This document shows, piece by piece, positions 61,263-64,000 of a DNA stretch of 64,000 nucleotides. This DNA comes from Marinobacterium sp048260865 (GTDB lineage: Bacteria > Pseudomonadota > Gammaproteobacteria > Pseudomonadales > Balneatricaceae). The DNA is taken from positions 186,001-250,000 of the forward strand of contig JBLXGN010000003.1 in NCBI GenBank assembly GCA_048260865.1, written 5' to 3'. Positions within the stretch are counted from its first letter, which is position 1, and each line of letters begins with the position of its first letter. A model generated the notes under the pieces. It worked only from the letters and a program-made list of their open reading frames with translations, was not told the origin of the DNA and ran no database searches. The position numbers and the translations under genes were made by a program.

Positions 61263-62087
61263 TCAGGGAGCTCTTGTCCCCTGGACAAGGCGCTCAACAA
61301 AAAACTCAAGATGCCCACGGGGGCTGTTGCTGACCGGCCAACTATCAACTTTATTAGCCAACTGTCTATATGCCAGCGCCGCCTTGTCACGAGGGTAGGC
61401 CTTGAGCACCGCCTGCTGTTTCTGCACAGCCTTGCGTACGCATTCATCATAAGGGATTGATCCAAGGTATTGAAGCGTCACATCAAGGAACCTGTCTGTT
61501 ACTGTCAACAGTTTGTTAAACATACTGCGACCTTCTGACTCCGTTCGCACCATATTGGCCAGCACACGGAAACGTGTCATCTGATAATCACGGTTCAAAA
61601 GCTTGATCAAAGCGTAAGCATCGGTGATTGAAGTGGGTTCATCACAAACCACCACCAGCACTTCCTGCGCCGCTCTGACAAAGCTGACCACCGAGTCCGA
61701 AATACCGGCCGCCGTGTCGATGACCAGCACATCCAACTCATCAGCAATATCATTGAACGCATGGATCAATTCTGCATGTTCATGTGCACTGAGTGCCGTC
61801 ATTTCCTGAGTACCGGATGCGGCCGGTACTATCCAGCAATTTTCCGCAGCGCTGACCATAACATCCTTGAGCGTCGCTTGCCCTGAAAGCACATCGGAAA
61901 TATTTTGCCGTACTCTCAGGCCCAGCATTACATCCACGTTAGCCAACCCCAGGTCGGCGTCCATCAGCACCACACGCTGATTCATTTCGCTCAGCGCAAG
62001 CGCCAGGTTTACGGAGACGTTGGACTTGCCAACACCGCCTTTGCCGCCCGTAACTGCAATTACTTTCACCGGGTGGGTCTGCTTCAT
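61263..62087 (-). CDS. fleN: Flagellar number regulator FleN/FlhG
   Basis: 274-residue MinD/ParA-type ATPase: VTGGKGGVGKSNVSVNLALA (Walker A), VLMDADLGLANVDVML and VLVIDTAAGISDSVV. It limits flagella to one at the pole, in Pseudomonas by restraining FleQ. It follows flhF by 11 bases, the standard pairing. Confidence 0.94.
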   Translation of the reverse strand: MKQTHPVKVIAVTGGKGGVGKSNVSVNLALALSEMNQRVVLMDADLGLANVDVMLGLRVRQNISDVLSGQATLKDVMVSAAENCWIVPAASGTQEMTALSAHEHAELIHAFNDIADELDVLVIDTAAGISDSVVSFVRAAQEVLVVVCDEPTSITDAYALIKLLNRDYQMTRFRVLANMVRTESEGRSMFNKLLTVTDRFLDVTLQYLGSIPYDECVRKAVQKQQAVLKAYPRDKAALAYRQLANKVDSWPVSNSPRGHLEFFVERLVQGTRAP

Positions 62088-62098
62088 CTAACGACTCC

Positions 62099-63610
62099 TC
62101 AGCCCGCCCGGAACAGGGATGAACCCGTCCCGTCATCCGATTGCCCCGATGCTCTCTGTGCGGTCACCACCGCTCGGCTCACCAGATCATGTCGACTGGC
62201 AATTCCGATATCATCGGGTATTTTTTGACCATCGGTGATATACGCAACCGGCAACTGTTTCTCTACAGCCAGCGTCAACGCTTCGCCCAGGCTGCCGGAC
62301 TCATCCGTTTTACTCAGCACACAACCGTTCAAACCAATCGTAGAGTAGTTGTCATAGGCACTGCGCATCAACTGCTGCTGACTGGAGCAGGAGAGTACCA
62401 GCAGTTTTTTTAATCTTAATGTGACACCTGACAACATCTGCATCTGTAATTGCCCCTGCGGGTCACTGGCATTCATACCGGCGGTATCGATGAGCACCAG
62501 ACGCTTATTTCTAAGCCCCTGCAATACCTCTTCCAGGCTGTGCTGTTCATCTACCACACGGACCGGCACATCAAGAATCCGTCCGAACGTTTTCAACTGC
62601 TCATGAGCCGCGATACGGAAACAGTCGGTGGTTACCAGTGCAAGACTGGAACTGCCGTGCTGAAGCACATAGCGCGCCGCCAGCTTGCCAATTGTAGTCG
62701 TCTTGCCAACACCGGTAGGACCAACAAAGGCAATCATGCCGCCACGCTCAATCATTTCTTCACCTAAAACCGGCAAAGCATCAGATAAACGAGCCAGGGC
62801 ATTACGCCAGGCTTTATCGGGCGACAAATCAGCTTCAACACCACTCATCAGCTGCCGCACCAGAGAGGCACTCAGCCCCAGTTGCTGCAGTCGACTGACA
62901 ACCAGCTCATCAGGCCCCCTGGCTTCGGACCTGGATTGAAGTGGTGGCTGAGGAGCTGCAAAGGTAGCTGATTGCGCATTTTGCTGCAGCAAGCTGCGCA
63001 GTTCCTGAATTTCATGCTGCATACTTTGCAACAGATGATCATCTCCGATGGAGGGCTCTGATATAGGAGACTCATCCTGTGTCAGTGATGACTGCCTGCG
63101 CATTGGCGGGGCCGGTTGCTGGCGTCGCTCTTCTTGTTCGCGACGGCGATTTCGACTGCGCAGGGACTCCAGAATGGAACGCAGATCTTCATCATCCTCA
63201 TCGTCAATCTGTCGATTGGCGTTACGATCGGCCGCCGGAGTAGGTTCGGTCATACGCCGACTGGCTTCGGCAATACGGGCACGTGTCTTGTTGAGCTCAG
63301 CCTCAAGAGCAGCATTGCGACTGGCCTGCTCAGACTGATGCGAATGACTTCCGGTCAGAATACGTACCTGTTCCTCACGATTGGAACCGGTGCTGTAACT
63401 GGGGCTGGAATTTGACGATTTAGCCGCGGCGGCACGGTTGCGCTTCAGCTCTGCCTGAGCCGCCTCATATTCATCCTCACGCGCAGCCACGACCTCCACC
63501 CCACCGGCAACGCGATGGTTGGAAATAATGACCGCATCGGGTCCGATCTCTTCACGCACCCGGCGCATGGCTTGTCGCATGTCGGGTGCAAAGATGCGTT
63601 TGACTTTCAT
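62099..63610 (-). CDS. flhF: Polar flagellar GTPase FlhF
   Basis: 503-residue SRP-type GTPase. Basic N-terminal B domain (KRIFAPDMRQAMRRVREEIG), a variable Arg/Glu/Gln-rich part, then the NG domain with FVGPTGVGKTTTIGKLAARY (near 292), TTDCFRIAAHEQLKTF, VLIDTAGM and LSKTDESGSLGEAL. It recruits early flagellar parts to the pole. It lies 33 bases after flhA. Confidence 0.95.
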   Translation of the reverse strand: MKVKRIFAPDMRQAMRRVREEIGPDAVIISNHRVAGGVEVVAAREDEYEAAQAELKRNRAAAAKSSNSSPSYSTGSNREEQVRILTGSHSHQSEQASRNAALEAELNKTRARIAEASRRMTEPTPAADRNANRQIDDEDDEDLRSILESLRSRNRRREQEERRQQPAPPMRRQSSLTQDESPISEPSIGDDHLLQSMQHEIQELRSLLQQNAQSATFAAPQPPLQSRSEARGPDELVVSRLQQLGLSASLVRQLMSGVEADLSPDKAWRNALARLSDALPVLGEEMIERGGMIAFVGPTGVGKTTTIGKLAARYVLQHGSSSLALVTTDCFRIAAHEQLKTFGRILDVPVRVVDEQHSLEEVLQGLRNKRLVLIDTAGMNASDPQGQLQMQMLSGVTLRLKKLLVLSCSSQQQLMRSAYDNYSTIGLNGCVLSKTDESGSLGEALTLAVEKQLPVAYITDGQKIPDDIGIASRHDLVSRAVVTAQRASGQSDDGTGSSLFRAG

Positions 63611-63643
63611 ATGTTTCCCTTATCGGCAGCCAGTCGCCAAACC

Positions 63644-64000
63644 CTAGCCATTTTGTCCACCTACTGTGGCCACGATGGTGACTTTCTTGTTTTCAGGGAT
63701 CTCCTGATAGGAGAGTACATGAATTTGGTGTTCACCATAACGTACAAATTTCGCCATCAGGGGTCGCACCGGAGCCGCTACCAGCAATACAGATGGCTTA
63801 CCTGCCATTTCCTGTCGTTGCGCGGCATCGGCCAGGGATTTCTGCAGGCGCTCGGCCATACCCGGTTCCAGCACCATGCCCTCATCTCCCTTGCCCTGCT
63901 GCATGGAGTTCAACAACATTTGCTCCAGTGCGGGCTCAAGGGTAATAACGGGCAGATCAGGATCCGAACCATTGACCGTCTGCACAATCAGACGTGACAG
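63644..64000 (-). CDS. flhA: Flagellar export protein FlhA, C-terminal part
   Basis: The frame runs off the right edge; 118 C-terminal residues are seen. LPVITLEPALEQMLLNSMQQ, a GxxAPVRPxM-like VLLVAAPVRPLMAKFVR and HQIHVLSYQEIPENKKV match the end of the FlhA cytoplasmic domain, the chaperone-substrate docking platform of the flagellar export gate. An apparent start codon at 63985 is an internal Val codon. It is upstream of flhF, as in polar flagellates. Confidence 0.94.
   Translation of the reverse strand: MSRLIVQTVNGSDPDLPVITLEPALEQMLLNSMQQGKGDEGMVLEPGMAERLQKSLADAAQRQEMAGKPSVLLVAAPVRPLMAKFVRYGEHQIHVLSYQEIPENKKVTIVATVGGQNG

Overview
The window is a contiguous stretch of a gammaproteobacterial chromosome with one 100-N assembly gap at 53040-53139. 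Gene content and order point to a motile, polarly flagellated, type IV piliated, probably marine or halotolerant member of the Oceanospirillales/Pseudomonadales side of the class. The evidence is a flhA-flhF-fleN-fliA-che-motCD-parA-cheW-DUF2802 cluster next to a System I ccm operon, as in Pseudomonas; a Pil-Chp chemosensory operon; a group-2 Mrp Na+/H+ antiporter operon; and rpsU-yqeY-dnaG-rpoD followed by tRNA-Ile2. No organism name can be fixed from the sequence alone.

Layout. Bases 1-4300 are accessory DNA: the AT-rich 3' end of a methyltransferase gene, a large RTX/DUF4214 exoprotein and a small Lys/Asp-rich secreted protein. Bases 4280-7950 hold a PAS-PAS-GGDEF-EAL protein and a PAS-bearing chemoreceptor. 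Bases 7951-8344 hold no protein gene but carry a sigma-54 promoter, an NtrC-like site upstream and a terminator, together outlining a roughly 67-nt small RNA. Bases 8345-18983 are core housekeeping genes: apaH-glpE-cca-pteridine reductase on the plus strand, folB-folK on the minus strand, plsY, tsaD, then rpsU-yqeY-dnaG-rpoD-tRNA. A membrane diguanylate cyclase follows. Bases 20391-28921 are a compact Pil-Chp operon (pilG-H-I-J-chpA) controlling twitching and pilus signalling. Bases 29090-34909 are mrpA'CDEFG, with mnmC overlapping its end, then a CBS-domain gene.

From 37589 to 49381 all genes read leftward: ccmABCDEFGHI (cytochrome c maturation), then zipA, ligA, yheU and a DUF4126 gene. A fliK-like gene and an FlhB-C-terminal-like gene read rightward at 49492-51929. 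They converge on the leftward flagellar/chemotaxis operon, which runs from the partial flhA at the right edge through flhF, fleN, fliA, cheY, cheZ, cheA, cheB, motC, motD, parA and a long CheW-like gene to DUF2802.

How the genes work together. Two separate chemosensory arrays (pilus and flagellum), two c-di-GMP enzymes and a chemoreceptor make this a region rich in motility and surface decisions. FlhF and FleN set flagellar position and number, ParA is expected to place the Che array at the pole, and MotC/MotD form an additional stator. Many genes overlap by 1-8 bases, so translational coupling is common.

The most novel candidate is the sigma-54/NtrC-type small RNA in front of apaH. Other points of interest are the uncharacterised triplicate repeats at the N-terminus of ChpA, the linker-bearing PilG, the CheA linker motifs that resemble the CheY-binding tail of CheZ, a terminator that contains the zipA stop codon, and a promoter embedded in the rpoD terminator.
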